Below, one piece after another: positions 19,260 through 28,424 of a stretch of 64,000 bases of DNA (its first letter is position 1; every line of letters begins with the position of its first letter). The notes under the pieces were generated by a model that was not told the origin of the DNA, searched no databases, and saw nothing but the letters and a program-made list of their open reading frames with translations. The DNA is from Ligilactobacillus apodemi DSM 16634 = JCM 16172 (lineage in GTDB: Bacteria > Bacillota > Bacilli > Lactobacillales > Lactobacillaceae). Both the position numbers and the translations under genes were made by a program. The DNA lies in contig NZ_AZFT01000053.1 of the NCBI RefSeq assembly GCF_001434405.1, positions 248,001-312,000 on the forward strand. Reading direction: 5' to 3'.

Positions 19260-21401
19260 ATGAATGATTTTTTGAAAAAATTACGTCGAAATTTTTTACA
19301 CTATGGAGGTATTTTTTGGACTTGGCTGAAAGCTAAGTTTCATCGTTATCAAATTTGGCGTTGGTTAGTAGCACTAACATTAACTGTTTTTTTATGTATG
19401 AGTATTTATCTGACATATGTTGCCAAAACCGCAAATGTTAAAGAATTAAAAAATACATTAGAGCAAGCAACAGAAATTTATGACAATAGTGATCAAAAAG
19501 CAGGGTATTTATATTCACAAAAGGGAACGTGGACTTCGATCAATAATATTTCACCTAATGTTATTAATGCTGTCTTATCGACCGAAGATAGAAATTTTTA
19601 TAATGAATATGGTTTCTCACTCAAAGGGATCGCCCGTGCTAGTTTAATGTATGTAAAAAATAAATTAACTGGTAATAGTTCGATCAGTGGTGGGGGAAGT
19701 ACTTTGACACAGCAATTGGTCAAAAATGCCTTTCTTTCCCAAGAACAGACTTTTTCACGGAAAGCGAAAGAAATTTTTATCGCAATGCAAGTTGAAAATG
19801 TCTATACTAAAAAAGAAATTTTAGCAATGTATTTAAATCATGCTTATTTTGGCAATGGTGTCTGGGGAATCGGTGATGCCGCTAAGAAATATTTTGGGGT
19901 AAGTGCAAGTGAATTGACGGTTCCCCAAGCGGCTACCTTAGCAGGGATGCTAACTAGTCCAAATGCGTATAACCCGATTGATCATCCCGCTGCAGCCAAA
20001 AAACGACGCAATGTCGTCTTGAGCTTAATGGTAGAGAATAATAAATTAACAGCTGAGCAAGCTAAACAATATCAAGCAACTGCGATGGTAACCAAAGATA
20101 CGTATGTTTATAACTCGGGTTATAAATATCCTTATTACTTTGATGCTGTCATTTCCGAAGCTATTGAGCAATATGGGTTAAGTGAATCTGATATTATGAA
20201 TCGTGGTTATAAGATCTATACAACACTTAACCAAAATTATCAAACTAAGATGCAAGAAGATTTTTCTGATTCAACTTTATTCCCACAAAATGCAAGTGAT
20301 GGAACTCAGGCTCAAGGTGCTTCAATTGCAATTGATCCAACTACTGGTGGGGTTGCAGCGCTTATCGGTGGACGTGAAGAAAACCATGTCTTTCGTGGGT
20401 ATAATCGTAGTACTCAGTTAGTTCGTTCACCGGGCTCAACGATCAAGCCATTAGCCGTCTATGCCCCAGCATTGACCAAGGGATATCATTATGATACTGA
20501 ATTGCCAGATGAATTAAAATCTTACGGGACTGATAAGTATACGCCACATAACTGGAATGAAGTTTATAGTGGTGAATTACCGATGTATCAAGCGATTGCT
20601 GAAAGTAAAAATACTTCGGCGGTATGGTTGTTAAATAAGATCGGTGTAAAAACAGGTTATAACTGGGTCGAAAAATTTGGCATCACGCTTGATTCATCTG
20701 ACGCTAACTTGAGCTTAGCTTTAGGTGGGTTAAAGAAAGGCGTTTCGCCATATCAAATTGCTAGTGCCTATACAGTTTTTGCCAATAATGGTGTTCGTTA
20801 TCAACCGCATTTGATCAGAAAAATCGTTGATGCTTCTGGCAATACGATCGTTGATAATACTAAAGTTCAATCAACTAAAGTCATGTCTAAATCAAATGCA
20901 AATGAAATGACAAGTATGCTGATTGATGTCTATAAGATCGGAACTGGTGCCAGTGCTAAACCATCGGGCTATACAATTGCCGGGAAAACAGGTTCGACTG
21001 AAGGAAATGGGACCGATTCATCTACGGCTGAAACCGACCACTGGTACGTTGGCTATACACCAGATGTGGTTGTTGCTACTTGGGTCGGCTTTGACTCAAG
21101 CAAGTATTCGATCGAAAATGCAGGAACACGTGGCGGTTCCGCGCTCTTTAAGACGCTGATGGAAGACATCTTGCCTTATACTAAGGGGACTCAGTTTAGT
21201 GTAAAAGCTGCTTCAACTTTGGCGGCAGAAAACAGTACTGATACGGATGATACAAGTAGCAGTAGTTCTTCGGATAGTTTATGGGATACAATCAAAAACG
21301 CCGGTCAACAAGTTGAAGAAGGTGCTTCTAATTTGAAGGATTCTGCTAGCTCTTGGTTGCAAAAAGGTAAGGATGCCTTAAATAGTTTATTTGGTAATTA
21401 A
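19260..21401 (+). CDS. Class A penicillin-binding protein (bifunctional transglycosylase/transpeptidase)
   Basis: Makes and cross-links peptidoglycan. It is 713 aa: a short cytoplasmic N-terminus and one membrane helix (about 35-55), then a GT51 glycosyltransferase domain with STEDRNFYNEYG (about 108) and GGSTLTQQLVKNAF (about 145). The transpeptidase domain has SPGSTIKPL (SxxK, about 392), SKN (about 450) and KTGST (about 576). A Ser/Asp-rich C-terminal tail follows. It is PBP1A-like by domain order; no gene-specific feature lets me choose between pbp1A and pbp2A names. Confidence 0.93.
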   Translation: MNDFLKKLRRNFLHYGGIFWTWLKAKFHRYQIWRWLVALTLTVFLCMSIYLTYVAKTANVKELKNTLEQATEIYDNSDQKAGYLYSQKGTWTSINNISPNVINAVLSTEDRNFYNEYGFSLKGIARASLMYVKNKLTGNSSISGGGSTLTQQLVKNAFLSQEQTFSRKAKEIFIAMQVENVYTKKEILAMYLNHAYFGNGVWGIGDAAKKYFGVSASELTVPQAATLAGMLTSPNAYNPIDHPAAAKKRRNVVLSLMVENNKLTAEQAKQYQATAMVTKDTYVYNSGYKYPYYFDAVISEAIEQYGLSESDIMNRGYKIYTTLNQNYQTKMQEDFSDSTLFPQNASDGTQAQGASIAIDPTTGGVAALIGGREENHVFRGYNRSTQLVRSPGSTIKPLAVYAPALTKGYHYDTELPDELKSYGTDKYTPHNWNEVYSGELPMYQAIAESKNTSAVWLLNKIGVKTGYNWVEKFGITLDSSDANLSLALGGLKKGVSPYQIASAYTVFANNGVRYQPHLIRKIVDASGNTIVDNTKVQSTKVMSKSNANEMTSMLIDVYKIGTGASAKPSGYTIAGKTGSTEGNGTDSSTAETDHWYVGYTPDVVVATWVGFDSSKYSIENAGTRGGSALFKTLMEDILPYTKGTQFSVKAASTLAAENSTDTDDTSSSSSSDSLWDTIKNAGQQVEEGASNLKDSASSWLQKGKDALNSLFGN

Positions 21402-21476
21402 ATTTAGGTGTTAGTTGAAACATTTTAGGTCTATCTGCGGTATAATAAAGTTATTAAATTTAAAGGAGAGTTAGTT

Positions 21477-21815
21477 ATGGTAAATATTTACGATACAGCT
21501 AATCAATTAGAAAGTGATTTAAAAGAAACACAACAATATAAGGATCTCCAAACTGCTTATGAAGCATTGAAAGCTGATGAAGCTGCTTATGCTTGCTTCA
21601 AAGAATTGCAAGGTTTACAAGAAGAAATGCAACACAAGCAAATGCAAGGCAATATCACGGAAGAAGATTTCAAGAAGCTTCAAGCTGCTGGCGAAAAAGC
21701 AAAAGACTTTGAAACATTACAACAATTAATGTTAAAAGAACAAGCTTTAAGCATGTTGATGGACGAATTGAGCCAAATCATTTTCCAACCGGTACAAGAG
21801 TTGTATCGTGACTAA
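21477..21815 (+). CDS. YlbF/YmcA superfamily protein, YheA-like (UPF0342)
   Basis: 112-aa, almost wholly helical protein with the pattern MVNIYDTANQLESDLKETQQ at the start and IFQPVQELY near the end, typical of UPF0342/YheA. Relatives YlbF and YmcA form an RNase Y specificity complex in B. subtilis; YheA itself has no settled role. It lies upstream of yhaM, as in bacilli. RBS AAAGGAG is 8 bp upstream of ATG. Confidence 0.85.
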   Translation: MVNIYDTANQLESDLKETQQYKDLQTAYEALKADEAAYACFKELQGLQEEMQHKQMQGNITEEDFKKLQAAGEKAKDFETLQQLMLKEQALSMLMDELSQIIFQPVQELYRD

Positions 21816-21824
21816 TTATCGCTA

Positions 21825-21855
21825 GAGTACGCTGGTTATCAGCGTGCTCTTTTTA
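21825..21855 (+). terminator. Terminator of the yheA-like gene
   Basis: GAGTACGCTG pairs with CAGCGTGCTC (one T-G), loop GTTAT, then TTTTT. Confidence 0.85.
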
Positions 21856-21943
21856 TTAGCTTTCTAAAATTTCTGCACAAGGTCAGAAAGTGTGTTACAG
21901 TTAGATAGCAGAAAAGAATAACAGAAATGGATAGGGAAATACC

Positions 21944-22894
21944 ATGATAAAAAAATTATTTGACTACAAAGTCAACGAAAATTTAGAACTTTTTGTACTG
22001 GTCAAATCGGCAGAAACAAGAATTGCCAAAAATGGTAAGAAATTTATCGCTTTTAATTTTTCTGATAATTCGGGTGTTATCAGTGCAAAATTTTGGGACG
22101 CTTCTGAAGAAGATATCAAACGTTTTGTTCCTGGTAAAGTCGTTCATTTGACCGGAAAAAGGGAAAATTACCAAAATAACCCTCAAATAAAAATATTTAA
22201 ATTGCGGTTAGCAAATGCAGACGAGCCTAGTGATCCTAAGCTCTATTTACAAGGTGCACCTGAAAATGCTGCTAAGATGGAAGAAGAATTAAACCAATAT
22301 ATTTTTGAGATCACTAATCCAACTTGGAACCGGATCGTACGTGAACTTTTAAAGAAGTATCACGATGAATTCTTTAGCTTCCCAGCAGCTAAGTCAAATC
22401 ACCATGCATTTGCGGGGGGCTTAGCATATCATACACTTTCGATCTTACGGCTAGCTAAAGCAGTTGCGAACCAGTATGATCAAGTAAATCCAGCTTTGTT
22501 GTATGCTGGAACTATTTTACATGATCTAGGTAAAGTCTTAGAACTTTCAGGGCCAGTGGCAACTAGTTATACTTTAGCCGGAAATTTATTAGGTCATATC
22601 GTCTTGATCGACGAACAGATCATGGTAGCTTGTGAACAATTAGGAATCGATCCTCAAAGTGAAGATGCCGTCTTATTGCGCCATATGATCGTTTCACATC
22701 ACGGCTTGCTAGAGTATGGTTCACCAGTTCAGCCACATCTAGTAGAAGCCGATGTCTTGCATCAACTTGATAATTTAGATGCTTCTTTGCAAATGTTACA
22801 AAAGAGTCTTTCACATACGGAACCCGGCAACTTTTCTGAACGGATCTTTGGCCTAGATGGACGGAATTTCTATCGTCCATCAGAAAAGGAATAA
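21944..22894 (+). CDS. yhaM: 3'-5' exoribonuclease YhaM
   Basis: RNA-degrading exonuclease of Firmicutes, 316 aa. An N-terminal OB-fold (about 1-100) is followed by an HD domain with the metal ligands in HHAFAGGLAYHTLS (about 152-163), HDLGK (about 192) and HHGLLEYGSP (about 252). Length and domain order match YhaM/CbfA. RBS is weak (GGGAAA). It is followed closely by an RNase H gene. Confidence 0.93.
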   Translation: MIKKLFDYKVNENLELFVLVKSAETRIAKNGKKFIAFNFSDNSGVISAKFWDASEEDIKRFVPGKVVHLTGKRENYQNNPQIKIFKLRLANADEPSDPKLYLQGAPENAAKMEEELNQYIFEITNPTWNRIVRELLKKYHDEFFSFPAAKSNHHAFAGGLAYHTLSILRLAKAVANQYDQVNPALLYAGTILHDLGKVLELSGPVATSYTLAGNLLGHIVLIDEQIMVACEQLGIDPQSEDAVLLRHMIVSHHGLLEYGSPVQPHLVEADVLHQLDNLDASLQMLQKSLSHTEPGNFSERIFGLDGRNFYRPSEKE

Positions 22895-22916
22895 ATGTAG
22901 ATAGCGAGGAAAGAGA

Positions 22917-23507
22917 ATGGCAAAAAAGAATTTTTACGCAATTAAAAATACGGGTGAAATCTACACGAGTTGGCCTGAATGTCAGACTGCCTTAAAGCAG
23001 GTGAAAAGTCCAGTATTTAAAGGATTTGCGACGAAAGAAGAAGCCTTAGCTTTTATCAGCGATCAAGAAGATGACTTGTTACCATGCGAAAGTATTTTTG
23101 TTGATGGCAGTTTTAATGCGAAAAAACAATTGGTTGGTGGTAGTTTCGTGGTCGTAAAAGATAATCAGAGTATCCATGAACATAAATTTTGTAACGCTGA
23201 CGATGAAATTATCGCTTTGCATAATGTTGGGGGCGAATTATTAGCGACGGGCTATGCCTTGCAATACGCTGTCAAAAGTGGGATGGAAGAAGTCACGATC
23301 TGTCATGACTATCAAGGAATCGCTAGTTGGGCGGATGGTTCATGGCAAGCTAAAAAAGACGTGACTAAACGTTATGCTAATTTTGTAAAAAAACTAGTAA
23401 AAGAAAATGATTTGACTGTAAAATTTAAAAAGATCTCGGCTCATACTGGGGTAAAATTTAATGAGCGAGCTGATCAATTAGCCAAGGAAGCTTGTGGGAT
23501 CAATTAA
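22917..23507 (+). CDS. rnhA: Ribonuclease HI with N-terminal viroplasmin-like domain
   Basis: Cuts the RNA strand of RNA/DNA hybrids. Residues about 3-45 (KNFYAIKNTGEIYTSW, then FKGFATKEEALAFI) form the hybrid-binding caulimovirus viroplasmin-like domain. The RNase H fold follows, with catalytic residues in FVDGSFNA (Asp), GGELLATGYAL (Glu), CHDYQGI (Asp) and NERADQLAKEA (Asp). It is 196 aa, a normal length for this fused type. Confidence 0.93.
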   Translation: MAKKNFYAIKNTGEIYTSWPECQTALKQVKSPVFKGFATKEEALAFISDQEDDLLPCESIFVDGSFNAKKQLVGGSFVVVKDNQSIHEHKFCNADDEIIALHNVGGELLATGYALQYAVKSGMEEVTICHDYQGIASWADGSWQAKKDVTKRYANFVKKLVKENDLTVKFKKISAHTGVKFNERADQLAKEACGIN

Positions 23508-23547
23508 CCAAAAAATCGTGCTACCCGAAAAATAGAATATTTGAGCT

Positions 23548-23591
23548 AAGAGCCATCGTAGTTGGATATGCAATTACGGTGGCTCTTTTAG
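23548..23591 (+). terminator. Terminator after rnhA
   Basis: AAGAGCCATCGTA pairs with TACGGTGGCTCTT (one mismatch-type G-T pair), followed by TTTT. Confidence 0.75.
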
Positions 23592-23657
23592 TTATATTAA
23601 TTAAGTTGTAATTACGAGTGGAAAAAATATAATCAGTAGATAAAAGGGGATGAGAAA

Positions 23658-24511
23658 ATGTTTTTTGGAGAAAAATTTAGAATCTTGCGGCAAGATAAAG
23701 GACTCACACAAACAGAAGTAGCAACTAAGATTATGTCAGTTCAACTGTTGTCTAAGTTTGAGAGAAATGAATGTGGTATTGGTGCTGAAAAGTTGATCGA
23801 GTTGTTAGATAGGTTGAATTTCTTTAGTTTTGAGCTAGAGAATTTTTCATTAGTTACACACTTAGATCAACAACTTGTTTTTCTAAATAAACTACAATTG
23901 TTATTAGAGAAACAGGATTTAGAAGAATTACAACTGCTTGCAACAGAGGAAAAAGATAAGTATAGCATGGATAGCAATTTTCGGCATCAATTCAATGCAA
24001 TTATTGTGGAACAAAGGATAAATCAGTATGTTGGTTTACCTTTTGAGAAAAAAAGATTAAGAAGTTGACGAATTATTTGCTTGATTCTAATTACTGGTGG
24101 GGATATGAAGTTACTTTATTTAAAAGTATAATTTTTTGTCTAGATAGTCAGACGACTGAATTGTTGTATTTTAGAATGCTCAGACAATATCACCGACGAG
24201 AATGCCAAGACTTTGTGCTGATTCAGATTGCAGATATACTGACCGAATTTATTTTTAAGGGCATCGGTACACGCAAGAATATGGTTAAATTATTACAAGA
24301 TATTGAGAATGCGTTAGATATTTTTGTCGGTAGAAAATGTTATTCCGCCAAGAATAAAATTCTTTTTTTAGAAGGACTATGTTTGATTTTAGTGGGAGAT
24401 AAGCAAAAAGGTGCAACGTTAGTAGATCATGCTATAGCCGTAGCGGTGTATGTGGATGATGTGGAAGAAAAGTTGTTTTTCAAGCAAATGTTAAAAAAGT
24501 ATGTGACTTGA
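23658..24511 (+). pseudogene. Rgg/GadR/MutR-type regulator, interrupted by a frameshift
   Basis: Two overlapping frames of 136 and 148 codons together give the roughly 285 aa of an Rgg regulator. The first has the Xre-type HTH (FRILRQDKGLTQTEVATKI) and FSLVTHLDQQLVFLNKLQ. The second begins LTNYLLDSNYWWGYEVTLFKS, the continuation expected in this family, and ends with a TPR-like helical domain. The break is at a run of seven A (24048-24054): one more A, or a -1 slip, restores a single frame. Rgg proteins sense small hydrophobic peptides; no such peptide gene is obvious nearby. Whether it is dead, phase-variable or a sequencing error cannot be told here. Confidence 0.75.
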
Positions 24512-24897
24512 AACATGAGACTTTATTGCAAACTTTGCATGTTGCTAGTGATAATTTAAAACAAGCCAAGATCACGTTATTGGTCGAAAATGAGACTAGA
24601 GCAATGTCTTTTGATCAAGAAGTACAGCAGACCATTGGAGCCGTTTTAAATGAAGCGGTCACCAATGCTATCAGGTATAGTGAAGCTAGTTTTTTGAAAG
24701 TGATATTTGATGAAAGTCCCGAAAAATATCATGTTATCATAAAAGATGATGGGGTTGGGTTTAAAGCGGGTAAGAAAGAAGAATCATTTGGGCTTAGCGG
24801 AATTAAACAGCGTATTCAAAAACTTGGAGGGACTTGTATGTTTAAGAACAATAATGGGGCACAGATTATATTAACGATTCCCAAAAAGAGAGGATAG
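24508..24897 (+). CDS. Histidine-kinase remnant: HATPase domain only
   Basis: 129 aa. It contains the N box LNEAVTNAIRYSEAS, the D/G1 box DDGVGF and G2 box FGLSGIKQRIQKLGG of NarL/DesK-type kinases. The membrane sensor and the HisKA_3 dimerisation/phospho-acceptor domain are missing, so autophosphorylation as a normal kinase is not possible. It starts at TTG 24508, overlapping the stop of the Rgg frame, as if a deletion joined the two. The response regulator follows 8 bp later. It is probably a fragment, although a stand-alone ATPase cannot be excluded. Confidence 0.7.
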   Translation: MKHETLLQTLHVASDNLKQAKITLLVENETRAMSFDQEVQQTIGAVLNEAVTNAIRYSEASFLKVIFDESPEKYHVIIKDDGVGFKAGKKEESFGLSGIKQRIQKLGGTCMFKNNNGAQIILTIPKKRG

Positions 24898-24905
24898 GCG
24901 AACTG

Positions 24906-25511
24906 ATGATAAAAATTTATCTTGCAGAAGACCAGATGATGATCGCGCAAGCATTACAATTATTGCTTGAACTAGAAGAAGATTTTGAAGTTATTGGTAC
25001 GGCGCCCAATGGTACACAAGCTTTGCATGATATTTTGCAGTTACATCCTGATGTAGCGTTACTAGACATTGAAATGCCCGGTTTGACCGGATTAGAAGTG
25101 GCAACGCAATTGGCTTTGCTCAAACAACCAGTAAAGATTATTATTTTGACAACTTTTGCGCGAAAAGAATATTTTAAACAAGCAATTAACACCCAAGTTG
25201 CTGGGTATCTCTTAAAAGATTCACCTAGCGAGACGTTGGCTAAGGCGATCAGAGCGGTCGTTACTGGGCAAACAATATATGAGAGCAGGTTAGTCAAAGA
25301 CATGTTTACCACTAAAGAGCCTCCGTTAACGAAACGTGAACTAGAGATTTTGCGAGTGATGAAAACTACGGCAACAACTAAAGAAATCGCTGAGAAAATC
25401 TTTTTAGCAGAAGGAACAGTCCGTAATTATATTTCAGCTATCTTGAGTAAAACAGGAACTACTTCGCGACTAGAAGCTGTTATGTTGGCACAAGAAAATG
25501 GTTGGATCTAA
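24906..25511 (+). CDS. NarL/LuxR-type response regulator
   Basis: 201 aa with an N-terminal receiver (acidic pair ED at 8-9, phospho-acceptor Asp in ALLDIEMPG at about 54, Thr in ILTTFA, Lys in LLKDS at about 104) and a C-terminal LuxR HTH (about 138-200; TKREIEILRVM-like start and TTKEIAEKIFLAEGTVRNYI). This is the DesR/LiaR kind of regulator. Its cognate kinase appears to be the truncated gene just upstream, so it may be orphaned. A hairpin AACTCTAGGT...ACCTAGAGTT (25560-25588) lies between it and the convergent prsA. Confidence 0.85.
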   Translation: MIKIYLAEDQMMIAQALQLLLELEEDFEVIGTAPNGTQALHDILQLHPDVALLDIEMPGLTGLEVATQLALLKQPVKIIILTTFARKEYFKQAINTQVAGYLLKDSPSETLAKAIRAVVTGQTIYESRLVKDMFTTKEPPLTKRELEILRVMKTTATTKEIAEKIFLAEGTVRNYISAILSKTGTTSRLEAVMLAQENGWI

Positions 25512-25559
25512 GTAAGTGGCAAACTTCGTATTTTTATGATTAATTTAACGCAAAAAAAT

Positions 25560-25595
25560 AACTCTAGGTTTCATTTTACCTAGAGTTATTTTTAA
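25560..25595. terminator. Bidirectional terminator between response regulator and prsA
   Basis: AACTCTAGGT pairs with ACCTAGAGTT with A and T runs on the two flanks (AAAAAATAACTC and AGTTATTTTTAATTTTT). It can serve both convergent genes. Confidence 0.8.
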
Positions 25596-25601
25596 TTTTT
25601 A

Positions 25602-26702
25602 TTATTCAGCTGAGCTAGCTGTGCTTGTTGTGTCAGCACTTGAAGCTTCATCCGCGCTGCTTGATGCACTTTCAGCCGAAGAAGATTCTTCAGAACTGCT
25701 TGAAGCATCAGAGCTAGAATCTGAACTTGAACTGTCAGACGAGCTTGAAGCATCAGAACTAGAACTTGATGAAGAACTCTTCTTAGAACTTGAGGAACTC
25801 TTCTTAGAAGAGCTACTGCTTGTAGAAGATGATGATGAAAGGTAATCAGCTAAGATATCTTTCAAATCACTATCTTTGATACTTACGTTACCTTCTTTAA
25901 ATTCTTTAGAGATAACAGCTTGTAATGTAGCAGAATCATTCATCTTTTCTTCGATGATTTGATCTTTTAGATCTTGGATGTGATCAGACATCTCACCCTT
26001 ACCAGGATTCTTGATACTGTAGATAATGTGGTAACCATAACTTGTCTTCACTGGTGTCGTTGTGAACTTACCTTGTTTCAAAGCAAAGGCTGCTTTCTTG
26101 AAGGTTTCATCAAGTGATGTATCAGTGTTGTTAAATGATGGTAATTTACCGCCAGAGCTCTTAGTTGATGTATCGATCGAATACTTCTTAGCTAACTTCT
26201 TGAAGTTCTTCCAAGAACCGTCTTTTTCTAATTCAGCAATGATCTTTTTAGCAGTTGATTTCTTAGAAACTAAGATCTGTGCAACTGTGATCGTAGGTTC
26301 ATAACTCTTCCATTGCTTTTTAAGTTGTGATTTTGTGATCTTTGTATTAGCGATCACAGCTTGACGTAAGAGCAAGTTAGAACGAATGCTCTTCTTAAAT
26401 GAAGAAGCTGTTAAACCGTTTTGAGATAAAACAGTTGAAAATGAAGAACCATATTGACTCTTATATTTATTGTATTCTTTGTTAACTGCTTTTGTTGTAA
26501 CTTTATCACCATACTTACCTTCTAAGATCTTATCTAAGATCATTTGTTGTAAGATCTGTTTACCAGAAGTAGTATTTTTCATACTGCTGTAGTATTCACT
26601 TTCAGTGATCTTACCACCAGAAGTTGTTGCAACTGTTTTAGAACAAGCTGCAAGTGAAAATGTTAGCAAAATGCTGGCACATGCCACAAGCAATTTTTTC
26701 AT
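25602..26702 (-). CDS. prsA: Foldase lipoprotein PrsA (parvulin-type peptidyl-prolyl isomerase)
   Basis: Membrane-anchored post-secretory foldase. It has a lipoprotein signal peptide with lipobox LAAC at about residue 20. A helical chaperone region precedes the parvulin domain (about 134-230; [16 protein letters not shown], then GGKLPSFNN and SYGYHIIY). The C-terminal 85 residues are almost only Ser with Lys, Asp, Glu and Ala, much longer than usual and probably a flexible wall spacer. Start ATG 26702 gives a standard signal peptide; the longer frame upstream would place hydrophobic residues ahead of it. It is transcribed after the hit and YtxH-like genes on the minus strand. Confidence 0.93.
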   Translation of the reverse strand: MKKLLVACASILLTFSLAACSKTVATTSGGKITESEYYSSMKNTTSGKQILQQMILDKILEGKYGDKVTTKAVNKEYNKYKSQYGSSFSTVLSQNGLTASSFKKSIRSNLLLRQAVIANTKITKSQLKKQWKSYEPTITVAQILVSKKSTAKKIIAELEKDGSWKNFKKLAKKYSIDTSTKSSGGKLPSFNNTDTSLDETFKKAAFALKQGKFTTTPVKTSYGYHIIYSIKNPGKGEMSDHIQDLKDQIIEEKMNDSATLQAVISKEFKEGNVSIKDSDLKDILADYLSSSSSTSSSSSKKSSSSSKKSSSSSSSSDASSSSDSSSSDSSSDASSSSEESSSAESASSSADEASSADTTSTASSAE

Positions 26703-26795
26703 TACGTAAAACACATCCATTTCGTAAAAATTAATAAGTATAATATAACACAAAATTACTGGGAATGATTATTGTTTTTAATAATTCTTAAATAA

Positions 26796-27101
26796 TCAAT
26801 TATTTGACTCAGGCAGATCTGCTTGGATCTTTTCGGCTAAAGGTTCGATTTCATCAGCATATTGTTGAATATCTTGAGTCAATGAGTCAAGCACAGGTTG
26901 TGCTGCTTGGAGTTCATTGGCAAACTTAGTTGCATTGTCTTTGACCGCTTGAACTTTTGTTGAGTAGTCTTTAAGCTCATTTTTTGTTTGTTCAAGCTGA
27001 ATCATTTTTTCCGTGCAATAAGCTAAGATATCATCGCGCTTACGGTAAAGATAATAACCGGCGGCACCGGTGATCCCAATTACCCAGAGTAATTTTTTCA
27101 T
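26796..27101 (-). CDS. Small membrane-anchored coiled-coil protein (YtxH-like)
   Basis: 101 aa: an N-terminal membrane helix (KLLWVIGITGAAGYYLYRK) followed by a long amphipathic helix with heptad character (residues about 28-95) and acidic end. It resembles YtxH/DUF948-like general-stress membrane proteins by architecture only. It lies between hit and prsA in the same direction with short gaps. No enzymatic motif is visible. Confidence 0.65.
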   Translation of the reverse strand: MKKLLWVIGITGAAGYYLYRKRDDILAYCTEKMIQLEQTKNELKDYSTKVQAVKDNATKFANELQAAQPVLDSLTQDIQQYADEIEPLAEKIQADLPESNN

Positions 27102-27106
27102 GTAAT

Positions 27107-27535
27107 TCAGTCCTTTATCTGTTCTGAAATTTTAGTTGCGATCGCTTGAAGCGCTTGGCTATCATAGTCCTTTGAATTATCGGTAAAGGTCATCTTAAAG
27201 CCATCTTCTTTTGTATAACGCGGAAGAAGGTGAATATGAGAATGAAAGACACTTTGGTAAGCAACCTCACCATTGTTATTGACAATATTAACACCTTTGA
27301 CACGTGGGTCAAAATTTTTTAACGCACGAGCAATTTTAGGAATACGACTAAAAACAGCTTGAGCTAATTCTTCGTCGTATTCAAAAATATCAACGACATG
27401 TTTTTTAGGTACTACTAAAGTGTGTCCTGGTGTAACTTGAGTAATATCTAAAAAAGCTTTGACTTGATCATCTTCATAAACGGTCGTACTAGGGATCTCT
27501 CCAGAAATGATCTTACAGAAAATACAATCTGTCAT
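27107..27535 (-). CDS. hit: HIT-family nucleotide hydrolase
   Basis: 142 aa histidine-triad protein, a purine nucleotide phosphoramidase/hydrolase class. The N-terminal CIFCKIISGEIPS provides the zinc-type CxxC region, and HSHIHLLPR near residue 100 is the HxHxHxx triad. ATG 27535 is preferred over an upstream in-frame codon because GAAGGG lies just before it on this strand. It is divergent from ecsA, as in Bacillus (hit-ecsAB). Confidence 0.93.
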   Translation of the reverse strand: MTDCIFCKIISGEIPSTTVYEDDQVKAFLDITQVTPGHTLVVPKKHVVDIFEYDEELAQAVFSRIPKIARALKNFDPRVKGVNIVNNNGEVAYQSVFHSHIHLLPRYTKEDGFKMTFTDNSKDYDSQALQAIATKISEQIKD

Positions 27536-27683
27536 AGTTAACCCTTCTTTCAAAAAAATTTAAATCTGTTCTTAGTATACACTATTTATATGTAATTGTT
27601 GTAAACTAGTAACTAAGCGCAATAATTTTATTGAAATTAAAGTTATTGTTAGGCGATAAACAATTGATAGAGTAGGGGATTTT

Positions 27684-28424
27684 ATGACGTTAAAAGTTGA
27701 AAATCTAGTCGGGGGCTATTCACAAGTTCCTGTTTTAAAAGATATCTCATTTGAAGTCAAACAAGGTCAATTAGTAGGTTTGATCGGGTTAAATGGTGCT
27801 GGTAAGTCAACTACGATCAAACATATTATCGGTTTGTTGCAGCCACAAAAAGGTAAGATAACGATCGATGGAGTAAGTTTAAAAACTTCTCCGCAGGTTT
27901 ATAAGCAAAAAATGGCCTATATTCCAGAAACTCCCATTTTATATGAAGAATTGACTTTAAAAGAACATCTTGAATTAACAATGATGGCTTATTGCTTGGA
28001 AACTAAGCAAGCCTGGGAAAAAGCCAATAAATTACTCAAGACATTTCGCTTGGAAAATAAGTTGGATTGGTTTCCAGCAAATTTTTCTAAAGGGATGAAA
28101 CAAAAAGTGATGATCGTGTGTGCCTTTATTACTGAAGCATCACTTTATATCATTGATGAACCTTTTTTAGGGTTAGATCCGTTAGCGACAAAGGATCTAT
28201 TAGACTTGATCGCCCAAAAGAAAACTGAAGGTGCAGCGGTTTTGATGTCGACTCATGTTTTGAGTACGGCCCAAGAGTATTGTGATAGCTTTGTGATGAT
28301 CGATCAAGGACAACTTACGGCTAAGGGGAATTTGGCTGATTTACGTCAACAATTTTCAGCCCCTAAAGCTTCACTTTCTGAGATCTATCTTGAATTAGCA
28401 AGAGTAGGTGAACGTAATGCTTAA
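27684..28424 (+). CDS. ecsA: ABC transporter ATP-binding protein EcsA
   Basis: 246 aa ATPase. It has Walker A GLNGAGKST (about 36), signature FSKGMKQKVM (about 137), Walker B LYIIDEPFLGLD (about 158) and the H-loop in STHVLS. Together with the next gene it forms the Ecs transporter, linked in Bacillus and others to protein secretion, competence and intramembrane protease function. Gene order hit | ecsA-ecsB supports this name. Confidence 0.9.
   Translation: MTLKVENLVGGYSQVPVLKDISFEVKQGQLVGLIGLNGAGKSTTIKHIIGLLQPQKGKITIDGVSLKTSPQVYKQKMAYIPETPILYEELTLKEHLELTMMAYCLETKQAWEKANKLLKTFRLENKLDWFPANFSKGMKQKVMIVCAFITEASLYIIDEPFLGLDPLATKDLLDLIAQKKTEGAAVLMSTHVLSTAQEYCDSFVMIDQGQLTAKGNLADLRQQFSAPKASLSEIYLELARVGERNA

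Noticed and set aside
25621-25845. Plus-strand Glu/Leu-rich frame inside prsA
   Set aside because: It is the antisense of the Ser-rich tail of prsA, a composition artefact with no ribosome site.
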